A stretch of DNA of 64,000 nucleotides, taken from Gammaproteobacteria bacterium. Its GTDB lineage: Bacteria > Pseudomonadota > Gammaproteobacteria > JASBUN01. Below, piece by piece: positions 27,437 to 36,628 of this stretch (positions within the stretch are counted from its first letter, which is position 1; each line of letters opens with the position of its first letter). The stretch lies in NCBI GenBank assembly GCA_030147845.1, contig JASBUN010000010.1, forward strand, positions 27,755 through 91,754, in the 5' to 3' direction. The position numbers and the translations under genes were made by a program. The notes beneath the pieces were generated by a model. That model was not told the origin of the DNA, did not search any database, and saw only the letters and a list, made by a program, of their open reading frames with translations.

Positions 27437-27793
27437 TTAGACCAATTCGCTCGGCGCGCCGTCCAACTGCGTACGCATGATGCCGAGTACGTCGTTCAAC
27501 GATGCTGCGGTTTTGTCGAGAAAACAAAATACATTGGCGACCACGCACACGGCGAATCGCGGCCCGGTCACTATCCATCCGCGCGCCGGGTTAAAACCAC
27601 AATCGGTGCTGAACGAACCCAGTATTTCAGATTGCATGTGCACGCTCATGGTCGTCGCACGGCACATGATCGACGCCATACGCGCCTGTTCGTCGTCGAG
27701 CTGTCCTTTGTGTGAAAATCGATCGCCGCGGTAGGAATACTCTCCCACGGCCATAACCCCCGGCAGACCGGCAAGCTCTGTTAGAATAGTCAT
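27437..27793 (-). CDS. DUF2173 family protein, paralogue 1
   Basis: 118 aa, starting at ATG 27793 (MTILTELAGLPGVMAVGEY). It is the clearest family member, with LPGVMAVGEYSYRGD, the helix MASIMCRATTMSVHMQ, the strand segment NPARGWIVTGPRFAVCV and a following VFCFLD. Roadblock/LC7-like proteins act as dimeric scaffolds or regulators of small GTPases, but no GTPase gene is adjacent, so the role is unknown. It is the first gene of the three-gene run. Confidence 0.85.
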   Translation of the reverse strand: MTILTELAGLPGVMAVGEYSYRGDRFSHKGQLDDEQARMASIMCRATTMSVHMQSEILGSFSTDCGFNPARGWIVTGPRFAVCVVANVFCFLDKTAASLNDVLGIMRTQLDGAPSELV

Positions 27794-27932
27794 GACCCCT
27801 CCGGTATGGTGTGATTTTTCTGATTCTAACGCAGTGTTTATCATATACGCGGCCGCGCTTCCATACTGCGGCCGCGGATTAAAACGGCAACGCGCCGATG
27901 AACCACCCGACATTACGCGAACGAGTCCACAC

Positions 27933-28385
27933 ATGAATGATAGCCAATCACGCCAGGCAGACGCAGCCGGTATCTCCTCAAACTTTGCGCGCCGGCTCGG
28001 CGCGATCCTTTACGACAGCCTGTTGTTGTTCGCAATACTGCTGCTCGCGACCGCATTCGCGTTGTTAGCCATGCACGGGCACCTCGATCACAAGGGTGTC
28101 GGCTTTCGTCTGTACATCGTATTGGTGACGTTCGGATTTTATGGCTGGTTCTGGACCCACGGCGGCCAAACCTTGGGCATGCGCGCCTGGAAAATTCGGG
28201 TCCAGCGCTTGGACGGATCGAGCATCCGCTGGTGGCAGGCAGTCATACGATTTATCGTTGCGATCGGCAGTGCCGGCGCCGGCCTGCTTTGGACGTTAGC
28301 GGACGCCGATCGTCAAGCGATTTACGACCACTTGGCCAAGACGCGTGTAGTACGTAGCGACCTACATCCGGGAAGCGCTGATTAA
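27933..28385 (+). CDS. RDD-family membrane protein
   Basis: A protein of about 150 aa, starting at ATG 27933 (MNDSQSRQADAAG); the open frame extends 47 codons upstream over the promoter region of the DUF2173 operon, with no family similarity. ARRLGAILYDSLLL is the RDD hallmark (here R-x-x-D), followed by about three membrane helices and FWTHGGQTLGMRAWKIRV. Function of these proteins is mostly unknown; some act in ion or transport tasks. Convergent with lptG, as is common in gammaproteobacteria. Confidence 0.9.
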   Translation: MNDSQSRQADAAGISSNFARRLGAILYDSLLLFAILLLATAFALLAMHGHLDHKGVGFRLYIVLVTFGFYGWFWTHGGQTLGMRAWKIRVQRLDGSSIRWWQAVIRFIVAIGSAGAGLLWTLADADRQAIYDHLAKTRVVRSDLHPGSAD

Positions 28386-28495
28386 TGCGCTGAAGTAGCA
28401 TTGTCGGCGGCGGAAGCAGCTCAGAATACTCGTTCACTGCGTATACCCTGCGCTTGTTCGTCGCCATCGCCTTGACCGAATAAATCGGAGCGCCG

Positions 28496-29563
28496 TTAAT
28501 GCACGCGCATAAGCGCCACACCACCACCGATGGCGAATAGTACACTCGGTAATAACGCGCTCAGCAACGGATCGAGACCGTACACCAGACCGACATAACT
28601 CAGCGCCTGATTCATCAAATAGAAGCCCAAACCCACCAGCACCCCAATCAATACCCGTGGGCCGGCGCTACTACTGCGCAGCGGCCCGAACACAAACGGC
28701 ATGGCGACCAGCAACATGACCAAGGTCGACAGCGGCGTGATTAGCTTTATCCAAAACGCCAATTGGTAGCGACTGGCGTCTAAGTTGTTCTGTTTCAGAT
28801 ACTTCACATAGCGATATAGCGAAAGTGCAGCCAAATTGTCCGGGTCGATCGCGAGTGTTTCCAAAAGGCCCGGGTCCAGCACTGAATCCCAGCGCGCACG
28901 GGCCTCTTTTTGGGTTTTTACGCCGCTGTCGCTGATGTGACTCTCTTCGATGTTGTGCAATAACCACTCACCGTTGACGTACTCCGCCGACGCCGCATGC
29001 GTAACCGTTTGTAGTTCGCCGCGGCGGTTGTAACGATAGATCGAGATATTTTCCAAACGGGCGCCGGGTAAGACTCGACGAATATTGATAAAGCTCGATT
29101 GATCGCGCGCCCAAAATCCGTTTCGGCTTTCCAACGTCACGTAGCCTGAACGGGATGTCGAGCGCAAGTTTTGCGCGTATTCTTCGCCCGGCGGCGCCAG
29201 CACCTCGCCGATCAAGGTGGCCAAAACCACCAATACCAATCCGGCACGGAGCACCGCTGCGGTAATGCGCATCGCAGACATACCGGAAGCGCGCATAACA
29301 ACCAGTTCGCTGTTGCTGGCCAGATTGCCCAAGCCCAATAGCGCGCCCAGCAATACCGCGGTCGGGAACAACTCATAGGCACGACGCGGCAACGTCATGA
29401 GTACGTAAGCGAGCGCCTGGAGCACGCCGTAACCGCCGGCCAGATCACCGAGCTGCCCCATGAATGCGAACACCCCAGCCACGGCGGTCAATACCAGCAG
29501 CGCAAGCAGCGTGCTGGTGAGCATATTGACGGCCAGATAGCGACTAAAAATTTTCACGGCCAC
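28496..29563 (-). CDS. lptG: LPS export permease LptG
   Basis: Inner-membrane permease of the LptB2FG ABC transporter, which extracts LPS and pushes it to the Lpt bridge. The 355-aa protein matches LptG, with three N-terminal helices, the SELVVMRASGMS coupling-helix region, a periplasmic beta-jellyroll with FWARDQSSFINIRRV and three C-terminal helices (AMPFVFGPLRSSSAG). LptF, its obligatory partner, is normally encoded immediately upstream. Here, upstream lies only a 379-base spacer and divergent pepA, so lptF must be elsewhere. Confidence 0.95.
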   Translation of the reverse strand: MAVKIFSRYLAVNMLTSTLLALLVLTAVAGVFAFMGQLGDLAGGYGVLQALAYVLMTLPRRAYELFPTAVLLGALLGLGNLASNSELVVMRASGMSAMRITAAVLRAGLVLVVLATLIGEVLAPPGEEYAQNLRSTSRSGYVTLESRNGFWARDQSSFINIRRVLPGARLENISIYRYNRRGELQTVTHAASAEYVNGEWLLHNIEESHISDSGVKTQKEARARWDSVLDPGLLETLAIDPDNLAALSLYRYVKYLKQNNLDASRYQLAFWIKLITPLSTLVMLLVAMPFVFGPLRSSSAGPRVLIGVLVGLGFYLMNQALSYVGLVYGLDPLLSALLPSVLFAIGGGVALMRVH

Positions 29564-29942
29564 CTGTCCAAAGCCGCGCTACGACTACGGTCATGGCGCG
29601 CGCATTGCGGGTAGTTCCTCGCCCGAGGTTCGGTTGCGTCAATACGCGGCGAGCGGGCATTTGCGTGCCACGCGGCATCGCCAGGGTAAAACCGCATTTC
29701 GCGCCGCATCGGACGCGCACAGTACTGCCGGCGGAAGTAGGTCACGCACTCGCTCCGACGGTTGATTTTAAGTTTTGCGGAAGAAACGGCATTTTTATCT
29801 GGAAATTGCTAAAATTCACCCGTTGTTGGCGCCGTAGCCGCACGCCGCCGGAATCTCGCATGATACGGGATTCGCGCCTGGCGGCGATAGGTTAGATCGC
29901 GCAGACGCATGTCCCAAACTCAAATCTGGTCGGAGGATACGT
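29564..29942. other. Divergent lptG-pepA spacer, lacking the usual lptF gene
   Basis: This spacer should contain promoters for lptG (minus) and pepA (plus). A TAAAAT box at 29810-29815 could be the pepA -10, with no good -35. I translated the lptG-proximal half (29551-29760) in the three minus-strand frames for lptF remnants and saw none convincing. A GGAGG ribosome site stands just before pepA. Confidence 0.5.
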
Positions 29943-31442
29943 ATGGAATTCCATGTCAAGGGCGGAAACCCGGAAAAACAACGCACCGCCTGCGTTGTGG
30001 TCGCCGTGTACGAGCCGCGCAAGTTCTCGGCAGCGGCCGTACAACTGGATCAGGCCAGCGACGGGTTCCTGACCAACGTCGTGCGACGCGGCGACATGGA
30101 AGGTAAGCTCGGACAAACACTAATGTTGTTCAACGTACCCAATTGCCAATGTGACCGCGTACTGCTGGTCGGCTGCGGGCGTGAGCGCGAGTTCAGTCTG
30201 CCTCGTTTGCGCCAGGTGGTAACGACCGCCACCAAAGCGCTAGACAGCGGCGGCTCGACGGACGCCGTATATTGTCTCGCCGATCTCGCCATCAAAGGTC
30301 ACGAGACAGCCTCACGCGTGACGCAAGTGGTGATGGCCGCCGAAGGTGCGCTATACCACTTCGATGCCCTCAAAAGTACGAAGCAAAGCCAGCGCCGGCC
30401 GCTACGCAAAATCGTGCTCAACATCGCCAATCGCGACGAGCTGCCGGCCTGCGAACAGGCCGCCCGCGAAGGTCAGGCAATAGCGAATGGCGTGGCGCTG
30501 GCACGCGAGTTGGGCAACCTGCCCGGCAACGTTTGCACACCAACATACTTGGCGAATGCGGCGCTCAAGATGGGCAAGCGTTTGAAGCGACTGAAGGTAC
30601 AGATTTTGGAACAAGCCGAGATGGAAAAACTCGGCATGGGCGCGCTGTTGTCGGTAGCGCGCGGCAGCCGCGAGCCGCCCAAATTGATCGTTTTGCAGTA
30701 CCGCGGCGGCGCCAAAGACGACAAGCCGGTGGCACTGGTCGGCAAGGGCTTGACCTTCGATGCTGGCGGAATCTCGCTCAAGCCGGCCCCGGCCATGGAC
30801 GAAATGAAATACGATATGTGCGGCGCGGCGGGCGTACTCGGTGCGATCCACGCCTGTGCCGAATTGGCGCTGCCGATCAACGTCGTCGGCGTCATCCCCA
30901 GTTCCGAGAATCTACCCGACGGCGCCGCCAATAAACCCGGCGATATCGTCACCAGCATGTCCGGCCAAACCATAGAAGTGCTTAACACGGATGCTGAAGG
31001 GCGTCTGATCTTGTGCGATGCGTTGACCTATACGGAACGCTTCGAGCCCACCGCCGTCATCGATTTGGCCACACTCACCGGCGCCTGCGTCATCGCGCTC
31101 GGAAATCATGCCCATGGACTGATGAGCAACCATGCGCCGTTAGCGCACGAACTGCTGACCGCAGGGCGCGCTATTCATGACCGCGCGTGGGAGCTGCCGC
31201 TCTGGGACGAGTACCAGGATCAGCTCGACAGTAACTTCGCCGACATGGCCAATATCGGCGGCCGCGAAGGCGGCGCCATCACGGCCGCCTGCTTTCTGTC
31301 ACGCTACACCAAGAAATTTCACTGGGCGCATTTGGATATTGCCGGCACGGCCTGGGTATCGGGCAAGGAAAAAGGCGGCACCGGGCGACCCGTTCCGCTG
31401 CTAGTGCAGTTCCTCCTGCAGCGCGCGGGGACGAAGCACTGA
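29943..31442 (+). CDS. pepA: Leucyl aminopeptidase PepA/XerA-type
   Basis: Cytosolic M17 aminopeptidase that removes N-terminal residues; in E. coli it also binds DNA for plasmid and ColE1 recombination and for carAB control. The 499-aa sequence has the metal-binding NTDAEGRLILCDAL, GKGLTFDAGGISLKP and catalytic DMKYDMCGAA-type region, ending with TGRPVPLL. ATG 29943 has a GGAGG site 7 bases upstream. It heads the pepA-holC-valS run. Confidence 0.97.
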   Translation: MEFHVKGGNPEKQRTACVVVAVYEPRKFSAAAVQLDQASDGFLTNVVRRGDMEGKLGQTLMLFNVPNCQCDRVLLVGCGREREFSLPRLRQVVTTATKALDSGGSTDAVYCLADLAIKGHETASRVTQVVMAAEGALYHFDALKSTKQSQRRPLRKIVLNIANRDELPACEQAAREGQAIANGVALARELGNLPGNVCTPTYLANAALKMGKRLKRLKVQILEQAEMEKLGMGALLSVARGSREPPKLIVLQYRGGAKDDKPVALVGKGLTFDAGGISLKPAPAMDEMKYDMCGAAGVLGAIHACAELALPINVVGVIPSSENLPDGAANKPGDIVTSMSGQTIEVLNTDAEGRLILCDALTYTERFEPTAVIDLATLTGACVIALGNHAHGLMSNHAPLAHELLTAGRAIHDRAWELPLWDEYQDQLDSNFADMANIGGREGGAITAACFLSRYTKKFHWAHLDIAGTAWVSGKEKGGTGRPVPLLVQFLLQRAGTKH

Positions 31443-31512
31443 GCCCCGCCCTGCGCGTAACGGTGCCAGGCTCGACCTTGCCAAGCCTGGGCGCGCACGT
31501 GATACTGACGCC

Positions 31513-31941
31513 ATGACACGAGTCGACTTCTATGTAATCGGTGAGCAACAACGCAGCAGCCGGGAAACCACGGCCTGCCGGCTGGTCGAGAAGGCTTATA
31601 AGCTGGGACATCAAATTTACATACATACTTCGTCGCCCGAGCAATCCGCGCAGATCGACGATTTGCTATGGACCTTTCGCGCCGGCAGCTTCGTGCCCCA
31701 CGCGCGCGCAGTCACCGCCGACAATGACCATCCGCCGCCGGTACTGGTTGGACACGAAGCGCCTCCCGGACATATGGACGATGTGTTGATTAATCTCGCC
31801 GCTGACGTACCGGTGTTTTTCAGCCGTTTTACGCGCGTTGCGGAACTGGTCGCCGATGAGCACGACGACAAGCACAGCGCGCGCGGACGTTTCCGCTTCT
31901 ACCGCGATCGCGGCTATCCGCTGCAAACGCACAAGCTGTAA
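31513..31941 (+). CDS. holC: DNA polymerase III chi subunit
   Basis: 142-aa clamp-loader accessory protein linking the holoenzyme to SSB. Typical features are the N-terminal TRVDFYVIG, the AGSFVPHARA and VLINLAADVPVFFSRF segments. It is located between pepA and valS, the standard gammaproteobacterial neighbourhood, and ends 4 bases before the next gene. Confidence 0.95.
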   Translation: MTRVDFYVIGEQQRSSRETTACRLVEKAYKLGHQIYIHTSSPEQSAQIDDLLWTFRAGSFVPHARAVTADNDHPPPVLVGHEAPPGHMDDVLINLAADVPVFFSRFTRVAELVADEHDDKHSARGRFRFYRDRGYPLQTHKL

Positions 31942-31945
31942 CGCC

Positions 31946-32359
31946 ATGAATCACAGCGACGGCACTGAAATTCCGATTTTGCGCGACGTGGTCCGCCCCG
32001 GACGTGTTTCCGCGCCGACGACGCCGGCCCATGCCGGCTCGGAAACAAACGGCACCATGGATACGGCGGCGTCGCTGGACGGCGGCGTCAACGGTGCGCA
32101 TACAGATGCCGATATCGCGATCGCGTCCAGCGAAACCATCCGCGATCTCATCGAACGCGCCGCCAATGAGCTCGGACAAGAACTCGACAGCAAATTCGAG
32201 TTATTGGTGCGGCATAACCTGGAAGATGCCCTACGTCGTAGTCTCGATCAGTTCCGCGACCATGCGCGGGCAAGCATCATCGATCAACTCATGCAACGAC
32301 TGCCCGAATTGGCTGCGTCACTGCGCGCATCGACCGCCGACGGCGCCAATCAAACCTGA
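31946..32359 (+). CDS. Small conserved hypothetical protein between holC and valS
   Basis: 137 aa, starting at ATG 31946 (MNHSDGTEIPILRDVV), four bases after the holC stop; the open frame upstream overlaps holC. A Ser/Ala/Thr-rich N-terminal half is probably disordered. The C-terminal half (about 65-135) is a charged alpha-helical segment with heptad-like Leu spacing, a possible coiled coil. Similar proteins are common at this position; function unknown. Confidence 0.8.
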   Translation: MNHSDGTEIPILRDVVRPGRVSAPTTPAHAGSETNGTMDTAASLDGGVNGAHTDADIAIASSETIRDLIERAANELGQELDSKFELLVRHNLEDALRRSLDQFRDHARASIIDQLMQRLPELAASLRASTADGANQT

Positions 32360-32385
32360 ATCGGCGGGCTGGGCTCGGGTATAAT
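32357..32385 (+). promoter_or_regulatory. Possible valS promoter with consensus -10
   Basis: A perfect TATAAT (32380-32385) preceded by CGGG lies 62 bases before the valS start. The -35 candidate TGAATC (32357-32362, 17-base spacer) is weak and overlaps the end of the preceding gene. Confidence 0.4.
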
Positions 32386-32447
32386 GCGGCGTTCCGCTCG
32401 CCGCCTTCGGGCGTCATTCACCTAAATCAACACAGATCCGGCCGACT

Positions 32448-35273
32448 ATGGACAAGACGTACAACCCGCACGCCATCGAACAACGCTGGTACGAAACCTG
32501 GGAGCAACGCGGCTATTTCGCGCCACAGGGCCAGGGTCCGGCCTACTGCATCATGATCCCACCGCCGAATGTCACCGGCAGTCTACACATGGGTCACGCC
32601 TTCCAGGACACCATCATGGACGCCCTGACGCGCTATCAGCGCATGTCGGGACGCAACACGCTGTGGCAGGCCGGTAGTGATCATGCCGGCATCGCCACGC
32701 AGATGGTGGTCGAGCGGCAGTTGGAAGCCGAGGGTAAGAGTCGTCATGACCTCGGCCGCGAGGCGTTCGTGCAGCGCGTGTGGAAATGGAAAGCGCAATC
32801 CGGCGGCACCATCACACACCAGTTGCGCCGCATGGGCGCGTCGCTGGATTGGTCGCGCGAACGCTTTACCATGGACGAGGGCTTGTCCGAAGCGGTCAGA
32901 GAGGTGTTCGTGCGCCTTTATGATGAAGGCCTGATCTACCGCGGCAAACGCCTGGTGAACTGGGACCCGGTGCTGCACACGGCGGTCTCTGATCTGGAAG
33001 TCCTGTCGGCGGAGGAAAACGGCCAACTGTGGCACATGCGCTATCCGCTGGCGGACGGCTCCGGTCATGTCGTGGTGGCGACCACGCGCCCGGAGACCAT
33101 GCTTGGCGATGCCGCTGTGGCCGTTCACCCCGACGACAGCCGCTACCAACACCTGCTTGGCCAATGGCTGGTACTACCGTTGACCGGCCGCCGCATTCCG
33201 ATCCTGGCCGACGATTACGTCGACCCGGCATTCGGCACCGGCTGCGTAAAAATCACGCCGGCACATGATTTCAATGACTATCAGGTCTGGTTGCGCCACC
33301 GCGACAGCGCGCCGCTACAGCAGATACCCCACAACGGCCTGATCAATATCTTTACCGTCGATGCCAGCATCCTCGGTGCGGATGACGACGGCGCCGAACT
33401 GGTACCTCAGACGTTCCGCGGACTGGATCGCTACGAGGCGCGCAAAGCGGTCGTGGCGGAACTGAGCGAGCAGGGCCTGTTGGAAAAGACCGACGCGCAC
33501 AAAATGATGGTGCCGCGCGGCGACCGTTCCGGCGCGGTGATCGAACCGTTGCTGACCGATCAATGGTACGTCAAGGTCGCGCCGTTGGCCGAGCCCGCCG
33601 TGCAGGCGGTCGAAAGCGGCGCCATCCGCTTCGTGCCCGACAATTGGAAAAACACCTATTTCGAGTGGATGCGTAATATTCAGGATTGGTGCATCAGCCG
33701 CCAAATCTGGTGGGGCCATCGCATTCCCGCTTGGTACGATGACCAGGGCAATATCTACGTCGGGCGCAGTGAAACGGAAGTACGCGACAAACATCAATTG
33801 GATGCGCAGGTCGCTTTGCGCCAGGACGATGACGTGCTCGACACCTGGTTCTCCTCGGCGCTGTGGCCGTTCTCGACCCTCGGCTGGCCGCAACGCACCG
33901 ACAGCCTGGCGACCTTCTACCCGACCAGCGTATTGGTTACCGGCTTCGACATCATTTTCTTCTGGGTCGCGCGCATGATTATGATGGGTTTGAAGTTCAT
34001 GGGCGACGTTCCGTTCCGCGAGGTTTATATACACGGACTGGTGCGCGACGCCCATGGGCAGAAGATGTCCAAGTCGAAGGGTAACGTGCTTGACCCGATC
34101 GATCTGATCGACGGCATCGAACTCGACGCGCTGGTGGCCAAACGCACCAGTGGCATGATGCAACCACAGATGGCGAAGAAGATCGAAAAGGCCACGCGCA
34201 AGGAATTTCCGGACGGCATCGCGGCGTTCGGTACCGACGCGCTGCGCTTTACTTACGCCGCCCTTGCCTCCACCGGGCGCGACATCAATTTCGACCTCGG
34301 CCGCATCGAAGGTTACCGCAACTTTTGCAACAAACTTTGGAATGCTGCGCGCTACGTCCTCATGAATACCGAAGGCGAGGATTGCGGTCAGTCCGGCGAC
34401 AGGCTCGAACTGAGTGTCGCCGACCGCTGGATCGTCTCACGTCTGCAGCGCACCGAGCAGTCGATCGCCGACGCCATGGCTCAATACCGCTTGGATCATG
34501 CCGCCCAGGCGCTCTATTCGTTTGTCTGGGATGAATACTGTGATTGGTACCTGGAGTTGTCGAAGCCGGTCCTGACCAATACCGATAGTTCCGATGCCGC
34601 TCGACGCGGTACTCGTCGCACCCTGGTACAGGTGCTCGAGACCTTACTGCGCCTGGCCCATCCGATCATGCCCTTCATCAGTGAAGAAATCTGGCAGCGC
34701 GTCGCGCCCTTGGCCAGGGTCAGCGGCGACACCATCATGCTCGCCACCTATCCGAGCGCCGATGTCGAGGCAATCGACCCCGAGGCGGAAACCGACATGC
34801 GCTGGGTCATGGATTTCGTACTCGGCGTGCGTAAGATCCGCAGCGGCATGAACATCGAACCACGCAAACCGCTGCCCGTGTTGCTGGACAATGGTTCCGA
34901 TAGCGACCGCGCACGCCTGTCCGCTAATCAGCACTATCTGCAAGCCTTGGCGCGCACCGAATCCTTACGCTGGCTGGACGCCGGCGAGGCCGCCCCTGAA
35001 TCGGCCACCGCCCTGGTCGGCGAAATGCAGCTACTGATTCCGATGGCCGGGTTGATCGACCAAGAGGCCGAACTGGCCCGATTGACGCGCGAGGTCGAGA
35101 AGCTCGAACGTGAATTACTGCGAGGCCGCGCCAAGCTGGAAAATCCTGATTTCGTCGCCCGCGCGCCGGCCGAGGTGGTTGAGCGCGAACGCAGTCGGGT
35201 GGACGATTTGGCCGCAGCACGGGATCAATTATGCACCAAAATGGAGCGTATTGAAGCGCTCGAATCGCCCTGA
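32448..35273 (+). CDS. valS: Valyl-tRNA synthetase
   Basis: Class Ia synthetase charging tRNA-Val, with CP1 editing of Thr-tRNA. 941 aa, with the HIGH-type motif [13 protein letters not shown], the editing-domain [17 protein letters not shown], and [12 protein letters not shown]. The C-terminal coiled coil (about 880-941, [19 protein letters not shown]) is intact. A T-rich segment (35344-35357) after a weak hairpin may terminate transcription. Confidence 0.97.
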   Translation: MDKTYNPHAIEQRWYETWEQRGYFAPQGQGPAYCIMIPPPNVTGSLHMGHAFQDTIMDALTRYQRMSGRNTLWQAGSDHAGIATQMVVERQLEAEGKSRHDLGREAFVQRVWKWKAQSGGTITHQLRRMGASLDWSRERFTMDEGLSEAVREVFVRLYDEGLIYRGKRLVNWDPVLHTAVSDLEVLSAEENGQLWHMRYPLADGSGHVVVATTRPETMLGDAAVAVHPDDSRYQHLLGQWLVLPLTGRRIPILADDYVDPAFGTGCVKITPAHDFNDYQVWLRHRDSAPLQQIPHNGLINIFTVDASILGADDDGAELVPQTFRGLDRYEARKAVVAELSEQGLLEKTDAHKMMVPRGDRSGAVIEPLLTDQWYVKVAPLAEPAVQAVESGAIRFVPDNWKNTYFEWMRNIQDWCISRQIWWGHRIPAWYDDQGNIYVGRSETEVRDKHQLDAQVALRQDDDVLDTWFSSALWPFSTLGWPQRTDSLATFYPTSVLVTGFDIIFFWVARMIMMGLKFMGDVPFREVYIHGLVRDAHGQKMSKSKGNVLDPIDLIDGIELDALVAKRTSGMMQPQMAKKIEKATRKEFPDGIAAFGTDALRFTYAALASTGRDINFDLGRIEGYRNFCNKLWNAARYVLMNTEGEDCGQSGDRLELSVADRWIVSRLQRTEQSIADAMAQYRLDHAAQALYSFVWDEYCDWYLELSKPVLTNTDSSDAARRGTRRTLVQVLETLLRLAHPIMPFISEEIWQRVAPLARVSGDTIMLATYPSADVEAIDPEAETDMRWVMDFVLGVRKIRSGMNIEPRKPLPVLLDNGSDSDRARLSANQHYLQALARTESLRWLDAGEAAPESATALVGEMQLLIPMAGLIDQEAELARLTREVEKLERELLRGRAKLENPDFVARAPAEVVERERSRVDDLAAARDQLCTKMERIEALESP

Positions 35274-35554
35274 ACAGCTTTTTTGCTATGGCTGGGTAGC
35301 GAAAAATACTACACTCGGCGAAAACGCCCAGGCATTGCGGGCTGCTTTTTTAGTTTTTTCGCACTGAGCCGATAACTACTATAGTAAGTAGCCAGTACGC
35401 ACGCCGGAACGCGGGCTGGCCATCACCGGTTGCCGGCGCCAGGCTCTTCGACGGCGTTTTTGGCTGGTCCGCAGCCCTAACCCTTCGCGTAGTAAGGACG
35501 CAATGGGCACCACATACCGGTGCCGGCACGCGATACCGCACAAGAGTAGTGGCA

Positions 35555-36613
35555 ATGTCGAAAATACTCATCATCGACGACCAGACCATTGGTCGTAAGC
35601 TACTGGAAAAATTGGTCAGCACGTTGGATGAGGATACCGAGATCCAAGCATTCGGAGATCCGGTCCAGGCGCTGGAGTGGGCCCTTGAGCACAGTCCCGA
35701 TTTGGTGCTCACCGACTATAAAATGCCGCATATCAACGGCGTCGAGTTTACGCGCCGTTTCCGTAGCATTCCGCATTGCTCCGACATTCCGCTGATCATG
35801 ATCACTTGTATCGAAGACCGTGCATTGCGTTATCAAGCGCTCGAATCGGGCGCAACCGATTTCCTCACTAAACCAGTGGATCACCTTGAGTGCCGTGCAC
35901 GCTGCAAGAATCTCCTCACGTTGCGCCAACAACAACGCATTATCAAAGACCGCGCAACATGGCTCGAGCAGCAGGTCTCCGACGCCACCGTGGAAATACG
36001 CTTACGCGAACAGGAAACACTGCTGCGACTGGCGAAGGCGGGTGAGTATCGGGATGAAGAAACCGGCAACCACGTGTTGCGCATGGCGCGTTATTCGGCA
36101 CTCATTGCCGAAGCGCTTGGTTTGCCGCGCGAGGAATGCAATCTAATCGAACGCTCGTCTCCGATGCATGACATCGGCAAAATCGGCATTCCCGATACCA
36201 TCTTGCTCAAACCCGGCAAACATACCCCGGAAGAATTCGAGATCATGAAGCGTCATACCCTGATCGGCTATGACATTCTCAAAGACAGCCCATCCAAATA
36301 CCTGCAGATGGGCGCGGTGATCGCCCTGGGGCATCACGAGAAATTCAACGGTCAAGGTTATCCATACGGACTAGCGCGCGATAAGATTCCGCTCGCGGCG
36401 CGCATTGTCGCGCTGGCCGACGTATTTGATGCATTGACGTCCGTGCGGCCATATAAAGCCGCTTGGCCCCTACAGGATGCGATCGCCTACGTGCGCAAGC
36501 AGCGCGGCCAACACTTCGACCCAGACTGTATAGACGCTTTCATTGGTCAGATGGATACGGTCATTGAGATTTATAGCAATCTGCGCGATACCCCAATCGC
36601 GCAGTCACAATAG
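35555..36613 (+). CDS. rpfG: RpfG-like response regulator with HD-GYP phosphodiesterase
   Basis: Output of the DSF quorum-sensing phosphorelay: receiver domain plus HD-GYP c-di-GMP phosphodiesterase. About 352 aa, starting at ATG 35555 (MSKILIIDDQ; GTG 35549 would add two residues). Phospho-acceptor Asp54 sits in LVLTDYKMPH and the conserved Lys in FLTKPVDH. The HD-GYP domain shows HVLRMARYS, SPMHDIGKIGIPD and GHHEKFNGQGYP. It ends about 15 bases before the RpfC-like kinase and would receive its phosphoryl group. Lowering c-di-GMP typically alters motility and biofilm formation. Confidence 0.93.
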   Translation: MSKILIIDDQTIGRKLLEKLVSTLDEDTEIQAFGDPVQALEWALEHSPDLVLTDYKMPHINGVEFTRRFRSIPHCSDIPLIMITCIEDRALRYQALESGATDFLTKPVDHLECRARCKNLLTLRQQQRIIKDRATWLEQQVSDATVEIRLREQETLLRLAKAGEYRDEETGNHVLRMARYSALIAEALGLPREECNLIERSSPMHDIGKIGIPDTILLKPGKHTPEEFEIMKRHTLIGYDILKDSPSKYLQMGAVIALGHHEKFNGQGYPYGLARDKIPLAARIVALADVFDALTSVRPYKAAWPLQDAIAYVRKQRGQHFDPDCIDAFIGQMDTVIEIYSNLRDTPIAQSQ

Positions 36614-36628
36614 TCATACGCCACGTCT

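Noticed and set aside
28371..28400. GGGAAGCGCTGATTAATGC after the RDD gene, resembling an IS5-type end and the repeats at 9046 and 18066
   Set aside because: Only the first 15 or so bases resemble those repeats and no matching second end was found, so it is too short to call.
29554..29745. A 63-codon minus-strand frame upstream of lptG, tested as an lptF remnant
   Set aside because: Its translation and the other two minus-strand frames over 29551-29760 show no LptF transmembrane pattern or motif.
35320..35360. A possible intrinsic terminator after valS (GCCC...GGGC followed by T runs)
   Set aside because: The stem is only four base pairs; the T run alone is not enough.
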